Translations under genes and position numbers: made by a program
Source: Allosaccharopolyspora coralli
GTDB lineage: Bacteria; Actinomycetota; Actinomycetes; Mycobacteriales; Pseudonocardiaceae
Reading direction: 5' to 3'
Assembly (NCBI RefSeq): GCF_009664835.1
Contig: NZ_CP045929.1
Span: forward strand, 2,356,001 to 2,420,000
Length of the DNA: 64,000 bases
The notes under the pieces: generated by a model
The model's input: only the letters and a program-made list of their open reading frames with translations
Databases searched by the model: none
Told to the model about the DNA's origin: nothing
Part shown: one piece after another, positions 16,694-24,353 of the stretch
Layout of the letters: each line of letters begins with the position of its first letter
Position numbering within the stretch: the first letter of the stretch is position 1

Positions 16694-17419
16694 ATGAGCA
16701 TGTTGTCTGCTGATCACCGCGATCTCGTTCGTGCGGCTGTGGCCCACGCGGAGTCCGTCAACGATGACGGTGACCACACGGTGGCGGCTGCGCTGCGGTT
16801 GCAGAGCGGCGCAGTTGTCCTCGGAGTCAACACCTACCACTTCCTTGGTGGACCCTGCGGCGAGATCAGCGCCCTGTCCAATCGCGCCGCTACCCGCCCC
16901 GACGACTCGATTATCGCGGTCGCCGCTGTGTATGGCCCGACCGGAGATGTCCTCCCACCGTGCGGGAAGTGCCGCCAGATCTTGCTCGACATCGCCCCCA
17001 CCATCCGCTGCGTTGTCCGCGACGCCAACGGGCTCACCGCTGTCCCGGTGCGTGACCTGCTCCCCCATGCCTTCGACTGGCGAGCCGCCGAGCAACCCCA
17101 GCGGCTCTACATGTGGGAAGGCTACGAAGACAGTATCCGCGACGGCAGCAAGCGCCAGACGATCCGTGTCGACGACCCGTTCCGCCCTGGCGAGGCCCGG
17201 ATCGTCTTCGAGAAGGATTCCGGCGACGTGGTGGAAATCCCGGCCGACATCGCCTCGGTCAACACTGCAGCACGCGCAGCACTCACCGAGCAGGACGCAC
17301 AGCATGACGGCTTCACCGACCTCGCGGAACTCCACGCCGCACTCGACCAGCACTACCCCGGGCTCGGGCCTGAAGATCCCATCGACATCGTGTCGTTCAC
17401 GCTCCACACCGACAAATAG
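16694..17419 (+). CDS. Blasticidin-S-deaminase-like cytidine deaminase fused to an ASCH domain
   Basis: 241 residues from ATG 16694. Residues 1-130 are a zinc cytidine deaminase fold: Cys55 and catalytic Glu57 (LGGPCGEISAL), Cys90 and Cys93 (LPPCGKCRQILLDI). HTVAAAL, GVNTYHF, GGPC and LPPCGKCRQ resemble blasticidin S deaminase more than housekeeping Cdd. Residues about 137-241 are an ASCH domain (LYMWEGYEDSIRDGSKRQTI, RVDDPFRPGEARIVFE, DPIDIVSF), a PUA-like RNA/nucleoside-binding fold that includes N4-acetylcytidine hydrolases. The predicted substrate is a cytosine nucleoside or nucleoside antibiotic. It precedes the nucleoside operon on the same strand but is separated by two other genes. 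Confidence 0.85.
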   Translation: MSMLSADHRDLVRAAVAHAESVNDDGDHTVAAALRLQSGAVVLGVNTYHFLGGPCGEISALSNRAATRPDDSIIAVAAVYGPTGDVLPPCGKCRQILLDIAPTIRCVVRDANGLTAVPVRDLLPHAFDWRAAEQPQRLYMWEGYEDSIRDGSKRQTIRVDDPFRPGEARIVFEKDSGDVVEIPADIASVNTAARAALTEQDAQHDGFTDLAELHAALDQHYPGLGPEDPIDIVSFTLHTDK

Positions 17420-17477
17420 CGCCTTCTGATGAGGATCGACAACCGGGACGATCAGCCAGTCTGACTGGTCTGTGTGC

Positions 17478-18011
17478 TCAGAGGCTGCGGGTGTAATGCT
17501 GCAGGAGGGCTTGCTCACCGGAAGGTGCGGTTCCTATTTCTGCGTTCCCGTGAGGAGCGAAGTCTGCATTGGTCAGCGTGCGCACAGAGGTCGTGTTGTC
17601 GTTGACGGTCCGGGCATGCAGCTCGCGAAGTCCCATGCGGGTGCCGAGTTCGGCCACACATTCCACAGCCTGGTGCGCAGCTCCGCGGCCACGTGCCGCT
17701 GCGGCGAGCCAGAATCCGATCTCGGCGCGGTTGTCGGCGATGTCGAAGAGTACGACGCTGCCCAGGAACTGGTCCGAGCTGTTGTCGGCGATGGCCAGTA
17801 CAGCGAGGTTGCCCGCGATGAGGCCGGGCGTGATGATCGAGTCGATCTGCTCGCTGACCAGAGCCGGGGTGTAGTGCGGTTCGGGAAGATGCGCGAACCG
17901 ACGCACGTCCGTGTCGTGGCTACCGTTGGCGTACGCGGCGGCGTCGCTGTGAGTTAACGGTCTGATCTTCACGCCTGCCTGTGTGACGGGCAACAGCGTC
18001 CGGATGTTCAC
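17478..18011 (-). CDS. GNAT acetyltransferase (RimJ-like)
   Basis: 177 residues from ATG 18011. VKIRPLTHSDAAAYANGSHD is a RimJ/RimL-type start; FLGSVVLFDIADNRAEIGFW precedes the CoA loop AAARGRGAAHQAVECV, and LHARTVNDNTTSVRTLTNAD is the usual motif B. It acetylates an amine of a protein N-terminus or small molecule. It is divergent from a TetR regulator with a clear operator in the 54-bp gap, so it is probably the regulator's main target. That arrangement suggests an inducible modification enzyme, for example for an antibiotic or nucleoside. Confidence 0.85.
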   Translation of the reverse strand: MNIRTLLPVTQAGVKIRPLTHSDAAAYANGSHDTDVRRFAHLPEPHYTPALVSEQIDSIITPGLIAGNLAVLAIADNSSDQFLGSVVLFDIADNRAEIGFWLAAAARGRGAAHQAVECVAELGTRMGLRELHARTVNDNTTSVRTLTNADFAPHGNAEIGTAPSGEQALLQHYTRSL

Positions 18012-18020
18012 CCAACCTCC

Positions 18021-18043
18021 TAAAGTGATTACCGTTCACTTAA
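18021..18043. promoter_or_regulatory. Operator for the TetR regulator
   Basis: TAAAGTGA (18021-18028) and TCACTTAA (18036-18043) form an inverted repeat matching at 7 of 8 positions with a 7-base centre, between the divergent GNAT and TetR starts. Symmetry, length and place fit a TetR-family operator controlling both genes. Confidence 0.65.
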
Positions 18044-18065
18044 CAGATTAGCAGGTGAGGTAGTG

Positions 18066-18725
18066 ATGTCGTACTGGTTGCAGGAGCGGCAGACGCCGCA
18101 GCGCAACCGCGCGCTGTCCCCGCAGACGATCGCGGAAGCCGCGCTGGCGCTCCTGAATTCCGAGGGCGATGACCAGTTGAGCGTGCGCACACTGGCGCAA
18201 CGGCTGGAGGTTGTGCCGTCGAGCCTGTATCGCCATGTCCGTAACCGCGACGACATCCTAGATCTGACGCTGGATGCAGCACTGGTCTCCGACCAGCAGG
18301 TCGCGGAGGCGATTACCAGTGAAGATCTCGTCGGACTGTTGCTGGTGTGGCGATCCCACCTACTCCGGCATCCCTGGGCAATCACCCACGTGATGCGGCG
18401 TCCCCCGCTCGGGCCTGGCTACCTCGCTCTGTCCGACCGATTGTGCGCGCTGTTGTACGAACGCGGTGTGCCCGACGAGGAGTTGCTGAACACGTCATAC
18501 GCAATGAGCGATTTCGTGCTCGGGTGCGTCCTAGCACAACGCCATGCCGAAACGACACGCCATCAGTGGCCAACATCACTGGTCAACGACAACCACCCCT
18601 ATCTGCACCATGCCGTGTCCGCACACCAGCCAAGCTGGCAAGCAGTCATTCGACGCGGACTCGAGCGCCTTGCAGGGAACTGTCCACAATGCCACCACAG
18701 CACTCGCGACGCGGCCTCGCACTGA
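18066..18725 (+). CDS. TetR/AcrR-family regulator
   Basis: 219 residues from ATG 18066 (GAGG six bases upstream; GTG 18063 adjacent). The HTH is LSPQTIAEAALALLNSEG ... LSVRTLAQRLEVVPSSLYRH VRNRDDIL. The C-terminal part (LLVWRSHLLRHPWAITHVMR, LYERGVPDEELLNTSYAMSD) resembles the TetR class C-terminal ligand domain. It should repress itself and the divergent GNAT gene through 18021-18043, and may respond to a compound handled by the cassette. Confidence 0.9.
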   Translation: MSYWLQERQTPQRNRALSPQTIAEAALALLNSEGDDQLSVRTLAQRLEVVPSSLYRHVRNRDDILDLTLDAALVSDQQVAEAITSEDLVGLLLVWRSHLLRHPWAITHVMRRPPLGPGYLALSDRLCALLYERGVPDEELLNTSYAMSDFVLGCVLAQRHAETTRHQWPTSLVNDNHPYLHHAVSAHQPSWQAVIRRGLERLAGNCPQCHHSTRDAASH

Positions 18726-18757
18726 GGAACCCCCTGCGTACGTACGGCAGGGGATCG
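18726..18757. repeat. Hairpin repeat, left copy (borders the nucleoside operon)
   Basis: GGAACCCCCTGCGTACGTAC followed by GGCAGGGGATCG: CCCCTGC pairs with GCAGGGG around a CGTACG core. 26 of 32 positions match the sequence at 22706-22737. One copy lies right after the TetR gene and the other right after the operon, so together they bracket 18758-22705. They could be related terminators or borders of an inserted cassette. Confidence 0.55.
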
Positions 18758-19010
18758 ACAAATGAAACAGTGCTTTGCTTCGGGTCCAGCCGCGAGTCTA
18801 GTTGTCACCGACGCGCGGATCCCGGTCGTCACAGCCTTCGCGAGGTAGTGATCTTCGGGAACGAAGGGTTCGGGCAGAGCTGTTGGCTCGTGGTCCACGG
18901 AGAGGATACGGTTTGCCAGTACACGGGAGCTCGCGCCGAGCGGGCTGAGAGGACGGCTAGGGCCGTCGACCGCTGAACCTGCTCCGGATAATTCCGGCGA
19001 AGGGAGCACG

Positions 19011-20045
19011 GTGACTGCGACCAATCGGCTGCAGTTCGAGGACAGCCCGTCGGGAAGCTACGACAGCTTCCATCACGCTTATGTCGAGCAGCTGCGTCGG
19101 GTGTTCTGCTCGCCGAGGTACCGCAACGCTCCTCGAGGGTTTGCCAGCCGGGAGCGGCTCGCTGCACAGTTTGACCTGACCGATCCTCGGCAGCGGGTGC
19201 CGTTCCTGCCTGCCCGGCGAACCAATATCGTGTTCAATTTCGCTGAAGCACTATGGTACCTCGCCGCCCGTGACGATCTGGACTTCATTGGCTACTACGC
19301 CCCGCGCATGCACCGGTACTCCATGGATGGGCGGTCGCTGACCGGCACCGCGTACGGGAAAAAGATCCTCGGTGGGCAACCAGGTCGTGATCAGTGGCGC
19401 ATGGTGGTCGATCAGCTGGTTGAGGACGCCGATAGCAAGCGCGCGGTGTTGCAGATCTTTGACGGGACTGAGTTGCGGGTGCCGGATAACCTCGATGTCT
19501 CCTGCACGTTGGGTCTGCAGTTCCTGTTGCGTGAGGGCACGCTGCACGCCATCGCCTACATGCGCGCCAACGATGCCTACCGGGGCCTGAGCAGCGATCT
19601 GTTTTCCTTCACTTTCCTGCAGGAGTTCCTGGCTACTCAACTCGGTGTCGCGCTGGGCAACTACACGCACACGGCTGGGTCGTTGCACATATACGCCCCG
19701 GATGACGACAACGTGCAGGCGGTGCTGACCGACCCCGCCGGGGCTGCTAGCCCGCCGTTTACCTTCCCTGCCATGCCAGCTCAGGACAATTGGGCGGCGC
19801 TCGGTGAGGTCTTGGAGGTGGAGGAAGCCCTGCGCACCAACCGACATGGGCTTTCCGCTGATCTCGGCGGGCTGGGACTACCGCACTACTGGGCCCAAGT
19901 GTTGGGGCTCTTTGAGGTGTATCGCCGACTCCGCCACGACGAGCCGGCGCCTGGGGAGATGCTCACCGCGCTCGACCCGATCTATCAGCATCTTCTTCTA
20001 CAGCGTTGGGGTCCTCGGCTCCGGACGGCAGAGGTGAGCGGGTGA
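19011..20045 (+). CDS. Thymidylate-synthase-superfamily enzyme, CMP/dCMP hydroxymethylase-like (MilA type)
   Basis: 344 residues from GTG 19011 with AAGGGAG upstream. The fold signatures are present: catalytic Cys165 (LDVSCTLGLQFLLREG), then YMRANDAYRGLSSDLFSFTF in place of the QRSxDxxLGxPFN phosphate/Asn region, and YTHTAGSLHIY near the end. Loss of the CH and QRS motifs of true thymidylate synthase argues against dTMP synthesis. CMP 5-hydroxymethylase of mildiomycin biosynthesis has this type of sequence, so the likely reaction is folate-dependent hydroxymethylation (or methylation) of a pyrimidine nucleotide, probably cytosine. First gene of a four-gene operon with 4-base overlaps. Confidence 0.8.
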   Translation: MTATNRLQFEDSPSGSYDSFHHAYVEQLRRVFCSPRYRNAPRGFASRERLAAQFDLTDPRQRVPFLPARRTNIVFNFAEALWYLAARDDLDFIGYYAPRMHRYSMDGRSLTGTAYGKKILGGQPGRDQWRMVVDQLVEDADSKRAVLQIFDGTELRVPDNLDVSCTLGLQFLLREGTLHAIAYMRANDAYRGLSSDLFSFTFLQEFLATQLGVALGNYTHTAGSLHIYAPDDDNVQAVLTDPAGAASPPFTFPAMPAQDNWAALGEVLEVEEALRTNRHGLSADLGGLGLPHYWAQVLGLFEVYRRLRHDEPAPGEMLTALDPIYQHLLLQRWGPRLRTAEVSG

Positions 20046-20776
20046 GCACCTCCTGGGAAGCTGACGAGATCGCCGCGGGCTTCGAGGCCTATGACGACCT
20101 GCCCGAGCGCATCCTGGGCTATCCGTGCGTGTTCGACGCCCTCCGGCTCGACGACGCCACTCGGGTGCTCGACTACGGCTGTGGACCGGGCAAGGTCGCA
20201 GAACGAATCGTGGGTGACTACGGCTGTGCTGTGGTCGCGGTGGACTCATCGCCGGCGATGCTCACGATCGCCCAACGGGAGCGTGCCCACCCTCGCATCG
20301 ACTATCACCACGTCAGCGGGGAACAGCTTTCCTTCCTGGCCGACGGCAGCATCGACGCGGCCATGGCTTGCTACGTATGCATCAACATCGGCTCCTTGGA
20401 CCGCATCAAGAGCATCGTCGCCGAGATGTACCGCGTCTTGCGCCCTGGCGGGCGCTACGCGGTACTCGACACCAACCCCAACACGACCGGTGTGCAGTTC
20501 TCGACTTTCCGTAGCGGTGAGCCCGGTCGCCGCTACAGCACCGGTCAGCAGCGCCGGGTTCTGCTCCGTCGACCCGATGGCCAGGGACTCGAACTGATCG
20601 ACTACCACTGGCCCTCGCGCACGTACCGGGAAGTACTGGCCGGTGCCGGTTTCCGCGACATCACCCTGCATGAGCCGGTATCGGGCGAAGGCGAGCGTCC
20701 GTCCAAGCCCCATGGGCCCGCGTGGGGCAACGAGACCACCCGGCCGCCGTTTCTGATTGTGGTGGGAGAGAAGTGA
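20042..20776 (+). CDS. SAM-dependent class I methyltransferase
   Basis: 244 residues from GTG 20042, overlapping the previous stop as GTGA. Motif I is TRVLDYGCGPGKVAERI (residues about 41-57), acidic motif II VVAVDSSPAML, then SFLADGSIDAAMACYVCINI and YRVLRPGGRYAVLD. This is a small-molecule type (Methyltransf_11/25), not a DNA or rRNA methylase. The context suggests a pyrimidine nucleoside or its sugar as acceptor. Translationally coupled on both sides. Confidence 0.9.
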   Translation: MSTSWEADEIAAGFEAYDDLPERILGYPCVFDALRLDDATRVLDYGCGPGKVAERIVGDYGCAVVAVDSSPAMLTIAQRERAHPRIDYHHVSGEQLSFLADGSIDAAMACYVCINIGSLDRIKSIVAEMYRVLRPGGRYAVLDTNPNTTGVQFSTFRSGEPGRRYSTGQQRRVLLRRPDGQGLELIDYHWPSRTYREVLAGAGFRDITLHEPVSGEGERPSKPHGPAWGNETTRPPFLIVVGEK

Positions 20777-21333
20777 GCAGCGACCATGCCAGCGACAGGG
20801 GCACCCCGCCGGTGGCCAGCCCAACGTCGGTGTTTCTCGCCGGCCCGTTCAAGGCGCTGGTCGACCCCGAGGCTGGCCAGCTCCGTTCGTTCGTGCGATC
20901 CCGTTACGAAGCCCTCATCGACCACCTGGAATCGGGCGGCTATACCGTCCACAACGCCCATAAGCGGGAAGGGTGGGGCGCTGATTTCCTCCAGCCGGAG
21001 GACTGCAGCCGCCTGGACTATGAGCAGATCCGGGGTTGCAGCCTGTTCGTGGCCTTCCCCGGTGATCCCGCTTCGCCTGGCACCCATATCGAAATCGGCT
21101 GGGCGGCCGCCCTGGGCAAACCGATCATCTTGCTCCTCGAGGACGGGCACACCTACGCCTTCCTCGTGCGTGGATTGCACACCATCGCCGACGTCACCTA
21201 TGTAGCCATGCCAGCCGACGAGATCGGCCTCGAAGGCTTCGCCACAGCGCTCGCTGCGCTCGAAGACCGTCTCGAGCTTTCCACAGTGGAGCACCCTCGC
21301 GAGACCTCCGAGCCACGGACAGGCCCTCGGTGA
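20773..21333 (+). CDS. Nucleoside 2-deoxyribosyltransferase-fold CMP N-glycosidase-like protein (MilB/BlsM type)
   Basis: 186 residues from GTG 20773, overlapping the upstream stop as GTGA. The pattern SVFLAGPFKALVDP (nucleotide loop), VHNAHKREGWGADF, LDYEQIRGCSLFVAFPGDPA, SPGTHIEIGWA (probable catalytic Glu107) and YAFLVRGL matches the hydroxymethyl-CMP/CMP hydrolases MilB and BlsM of mildiomycin and blasticidin S biosynthesis. Those enzymes split (hydroxymethyl)CMP into free base and ribose 5-phosphate. With the MilA-like enzyme two genes upstream the pair would first modify and then release a cytosine base. Confidence 0.82.
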   Translation: MSSDHASDRGTPPVASPTSVFLAGPFKALVDPEAGQLRSFVRSRYEALIDHLESGGYTVHNAHKREGWGADFLQPEDCSRLDYEQIRGCSLFVAFPGDPASPGTHIEIGWAAALGKPIILLLEDGHTYAFLVRGLHTIADVTYVAMPADEIGLEGFATALAALEDRLELSTVEHPRETSEPRTGPR

Positions 21334-21441
21334 GTGTCCCCACGGTGCTCGACGAGGTGCGCGCCACCCACTGTCGGAGCAGCCAACCTGCGGGCCTTTT
21401 CCAGCAACAGAGCCATACCTGGCAGGGAGGTGGAGTCAGTC

Positions 21442-22680
21442 GTGCTGGCCGAGCAGTTCGACACGTTCTTGATAGACCTTGACGGAGTTGTCTACCTCGA
21501 CAATTTCGCTCTGCCGGGCGCCGTTCAGGCACTGGCTCAGCTGCGCGCGCAAGGCAAGAGGGTGCGCTTTTTGACCAATGATCCACGCCCGGCACGAGAC
21601 GAAGTCCTGCAGCTGCTCGCCGAGATCGGGATCGAGGCCACACTTGAGGAGATCGTCACCTGCGGCTGGGCGACAGCCCTGCACCTGCGCGAGCAAGGAT
21701 GGAACCGGGTCTATGTTGTCGGCAGCGTGAGCCTGGCCTCCGAATTGCGTCGCGCCGGATGTGAGATCACCGAGACAGAGCAACCGCAGGCTGTCGTCAT
21801 CGGTTGCGATCAGCACGTGTCGTATCCGCATCTCGACCACGCAGCCACCCAAATCACCTCCGGGGCCCGATTCGTGGCCACCAACGCCGATGAGTCGTTT
21901 CCCAGTTCCACCGGGCCCCGCCCTGCCACTGGAGCACTCGTGGCCGCCGTGCAGACGGCCACGGGCCAGCGCCCGCTCATCATCGGCAAACCGTACCCAT
22001 CGATGTTTCGTGCCGCCCTGGAAGGAGTGCCGCCTGACGCCCGCGCCGTGGTGGTCGGCGATAGCCCACATACCGACATCCTCGGCGCCCACCAACACGG
22101 ACTACCCGCCATCCTGATCTCACCGACCCCCACAGTGTTCGCCTCCCCGCGGGACTTCCGCGCCCCCGACGCCACACTGTCGAACCTCACCGAGCTATTC
22201 ACCCCAGGAACCCATCACCGACAGTGGAGCACCCCCTCCTTTCCGTGGCCTGAGGCAGTCAAGGCAGGGGTCGCCGCCGTCGTGTTCAACCACTCCGGGC
22301 ACGTACTACTACAACGACGCGCCGACAACGGCCAATGGGGACTGCCCTCCGGACACGTAGAACCCGGTGAGACCGTCAACGAAGCCATCACCCGCGAGGT
22401 AGCCGAGGAAACCGGACTGCAAGTGCAGGTCTCGCACCTCATCGGTGTCTACTCCCACCCCAGCTCCCAAAGCTTCGCCTACCCCTCCGGGCAGGTCAGC
22501 CAATTCATCACCTCATGTTTCCGCTGCCAGACCGTGCAGGAAGAGCTGCATTGGGATGGAGTCGAAACGCTCGAGGCCGCATTCTTCTCTCCCGACAACC
22601 TGCCAGCCGACCTACTGCCCATGCACCCGCAGTGGCTCGCTGACGCCCTCGCCAACCACCCCACCGCCTACATCCGATAG
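21442..22680 (+). CDS. HAD phosphatase-Nudix hydrolase fusion
   Basis: 412 residues from GTG 21442, preceded by GGGAGGTGGAG; the more upstream GTG 21334 touches the previous stop but adds 36 residues without homology. Residues 1-255 are a NagD/HAD-IIA phosphatase: Asp12 and Asp14 (FLIDLDGVVYLD), RFLTND, IGKPYPSMF, VVVGDSPHTDILGA. Residues about 270-400 are a Nudix domain with the full box from Gly304 to Leu326 (GHVEPGETVNEAITREVAEE, then TGL). One polypeptide can thus hydrolyse a nucleoside diphosphate linkage and remove a phosphate. It ends the nucleoside operon. Confidence 0.88.
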   Translation: MLAEQFDTFLIDLDGVVYLDNFALPGAVQALAQLRAQGKRVRFLTNDPRPARDEVLQLLAEIGIEATLEEIVTCGWATALHLREQGWNRVYVVGSVSLASELRRAGCEITETEQPQAVVIGCDQHVSYPHLDHAATQITSGARFVATNADESFPSSTGPRPATGALVAAVQTATGQRPLIIGKPYPSMFRAALEGVPPDARAVVVGDSPHTDILGAHQHGLPAILISPTPTVFASPRDFRAPDATLSNLTELFTPGTHHRQWSTPSFPWPEAVKAGVAAVVFNHSGHVLLQRRADNGQWGLPSGHVEPGETVNEAITREVAEETGLQVQVSHLIGVYSHPSSQSFAYPSGQVSQFITSCFRCQTVQEELHWDGVETLEAAFFSPDNLPADLLPMHPQWLADALANHPTAYIR

Positions 22681-22705
22681 AACTCACTCATCCCACGTCC
22701 GCAGC

Positions 22706-22737
22706 GGAACCCCTTACGTACGTCCGGAAGAGGATTG
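22706..22737. repeat. Hairpin repeat, right copy (borders the nucleoside operon)
   Basis: GGAACCCCTTACGTACGTCC followed by GGAAGAGGATTG, the second copy of the 18726-18757 sequence (26 of 32 matches). CCCCTT can pair with AAGAGG with one mismatch. It lies 26 bases after the HAD-Nudix stop and 3' of the convergent membrane-protein gene, where a terminator is expected. Confidence 0.55.
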
Positions 22738-22753
22738 CTATTCTGATCCGCTT

Positions 22754-23380
22754 TCAGCGCGCGGCCTTGAGGCACCGCATCAGCTCGTTGCCGTAGGGCA
22801 GCACGATGGCCCCGCCGATGGCCACGCCGATCGAGGCGAGATAGCTGGTCGGCAGGCGGTGCTGCTTGAGTCGCAGCCTCCAGGCCTGTGGCTGCCTGGC
22901 GTCATGCAGCAACGCCTGGACTTGCTCCCAGTGCAGGCACAGCAGGGCCGAGGTGGTCATAAACGGCATCGCCTCCAGGAAGCTGTGGATGTGCTGCTCC
23001 CACGGACGCACCTCCCGCCCGCTTTCCACCGCGGTGCTGACATCCCACAGGGCGGTCGCCTCGTGCGCGGCGATCGCTACCGCGATCAGGACCAGCACCA
23101 GCGGGTTGATCTCGAAAGCGATCGCCACAAGGACCGGCAGCCCAACCTCGCTCATCATGAGCGCATGAATGAGCGACTCCCGGGTGCCGGCGGTGTGCTC
23201 GATATCGGTCCGCCGATGCTGGTACCAGTCCAGCAGGGCCGGGATGAACCAGGCCGGAAGCAGCCCGTAGAGCAGGTAACGCAGCGTCGCGGTCTCGACA
23301 TCGACGGCGCGTTTCGGAACCCGCAACATCGGGCGTGCACCGACGGCCCTTCGCAGACGTACCATCGGGCCCCGCCGCAT
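22754..23380 (-). CDS. Multi-pass membrane protein with conserved His/Glu motifs
   Basis: About 208 residues from ATG 23380 (preceded by GGAAGGGG); frames further upstream add basic residues. Four to five hydrophobic segments. Charged motifs lie at their edges: LLDWYQHRRTDIEHTAGTRE, AHEATALWDVSTA and PWEQHIHSFLEAMPF. Such conserved His and Glu clusters suggest a metal site or lipid-active enzyme in the membrane, but I know no characterised member. Convergent with the nucleoside operon and divergent from tnpR. Confidence 0.65.
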   Translation of the reverse strand: MRRGPMVRLRRAVGARPMLRVPKRAVDVETATLRYLLYGLLPAWFIPALLDWYQHRRTDIEHTAGTRESLIHALMMSEVGLPVLVAIAFEINPLVLVLIAVAIAAHEATALWDVSTAVESGREVRPWEQHIHSFLEAMPFMTTSALLCLHWEQVQALLHDARQPQAWRLRLKQHRLPTSYLASIGVAIGGAIVLPYGNELMRCLKAAR

Positions 23381-23619
23381 CTTCCACCCCTTCCGCGTGA
23401 GTGATGTCCCTTCGCCGTCACTGTCGCGCAAACAGACCCGTGCCGCATGTCCAGACCGAGCCAGCTGACTCTTCAGCGCGCCGACCCGGAACCGGGAAGT
23501 CACCGGAGAACGGGACTGTCGCCTCGCTTGCCGTACGGGCTCCAGCACACTCACCGAGTGACTGAAACCAAGATCAGAATGTTGCAGTTGACGAACCCCA
23601 ACCGCACATGATCCACATC

Positions 23620-23714
23620 ATGCACTGACCGTGTCCGACCACAACCTGCGGCGTTGCACATACCCCGTGCGGAATTTTTCGCAGCTGTCGGGGCCTATTC
23701 GTACGCTTCCGATC
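23620..23714 (+). other. Probable res (resolution) site
   Basis: Tn3 resolvases act at a site next to tnpR. The 95 bases before the ATG contain a pair TGTCGG (23686-23691) and CCGATCA (23709-23715) spaced like one resolvase subsite, and TGTCCGACC (about 23632-23640) as a candidate for a second. It also must hold the tnpR promoter (AT-rich GGAATTTTTCGCAG). Placement is inference. Confidence 0.45.
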
Positions 23715-24299
23715 ATGAACGCCCAGCTGATCGGCTACGCCCGCTGTTCCACCGACGAACAAGACCTCACTGCCCAACGCGACCGGTTGGCCGAGCTCGG
23801 CGTCGCCGCCGATCGGATCTATCTCGATCACGGCCTGACCGGAACCACACGTGCCCGGCCCGGACTCGATCAAGCTCTCGCGGCCGTGCGAGAAGGCGAC
23901 ACCCTGATCGTGACCAAACTCGATCGCCTCGCCAGAAGCGTGCCCGATGCACGCGCCATTGGTGACTCACTGGCCGAGCGCGGCATTAAGCTGTCCCTCG
24001 GTGGACAGGTCTACGATCCCACCGACCCGATGGGCAAGATGTTCTATTCGATCTTGGCTATCTTCGCCGAGTTCGAGGTCGACCTGCTGCGGGCGCGAAC
24101 GAAAGAGGGCATGGCCGTCGCCCGCGCGAAGGGCAAGCTACGCGGCCGTGCGCCGAAGCTCTCAGCCAAGCAACAGCGCGAACTCGTGCGCATGTACGGC
24201 ACTGGCGAGTACACCGTCGCCGATCTCGCCGACGTGTTCACCGTCTCCCGCGCCACGGTGTACCGCACTCTGCACCGCCGCAACGCTGCACAGCAGTGA
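23715..24299 (+). CDS. tnpR: Serine resolvase TnpR
   Basis: 194 residues from ATG 23715. It opens MNAQLIGYARCSTDEQDLTA, with the catalytic Ser12, and has TKLDRLARSVPDA and the helix E region YSILAIFAEFEVDLLRARTK. The C-terminal HTH is KQQRELVRMYGTGEYTVADL, ADVFTVSRATVYRTL. It resolves transposition cointegrates at res. The right IR of the inner transposon begins 54 bases after its stop, the classical end-on arrangement. Confidence 0.95.
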   Translation: MNAQLIGYARCSTDEQDLTAQRDRLAELGVAADRIYLDHGLTGTTRARPGLDQALAAVREGDTLIVTKLDRLARSVPDARAIGDSLAERGIKLSLGGQVYDPTDPMGKMFYSILAIFAEFEVDLLRARTKEGMAVARAKGKLRGRAPKLSAKQQRELVRMYGTGEYTVADLADVFTVSRATVYRTLHRRNAAQQ

Positions 24300-24353
24300 T
24301 GTGGGTTTGCTCGCCGACCTGGTGACAGTCCCCGATCGTTACCAGCCAGCCCT

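Noticed and set aside
19011-20045. Ordinary thymidylate synthase (ThyA)
   Set aside because: The catalytic Cys is present, but the PCH and QRSxD-PFN motifs of ThyA are changed and the genes around it point to cytosine-nucleotide chemistry.
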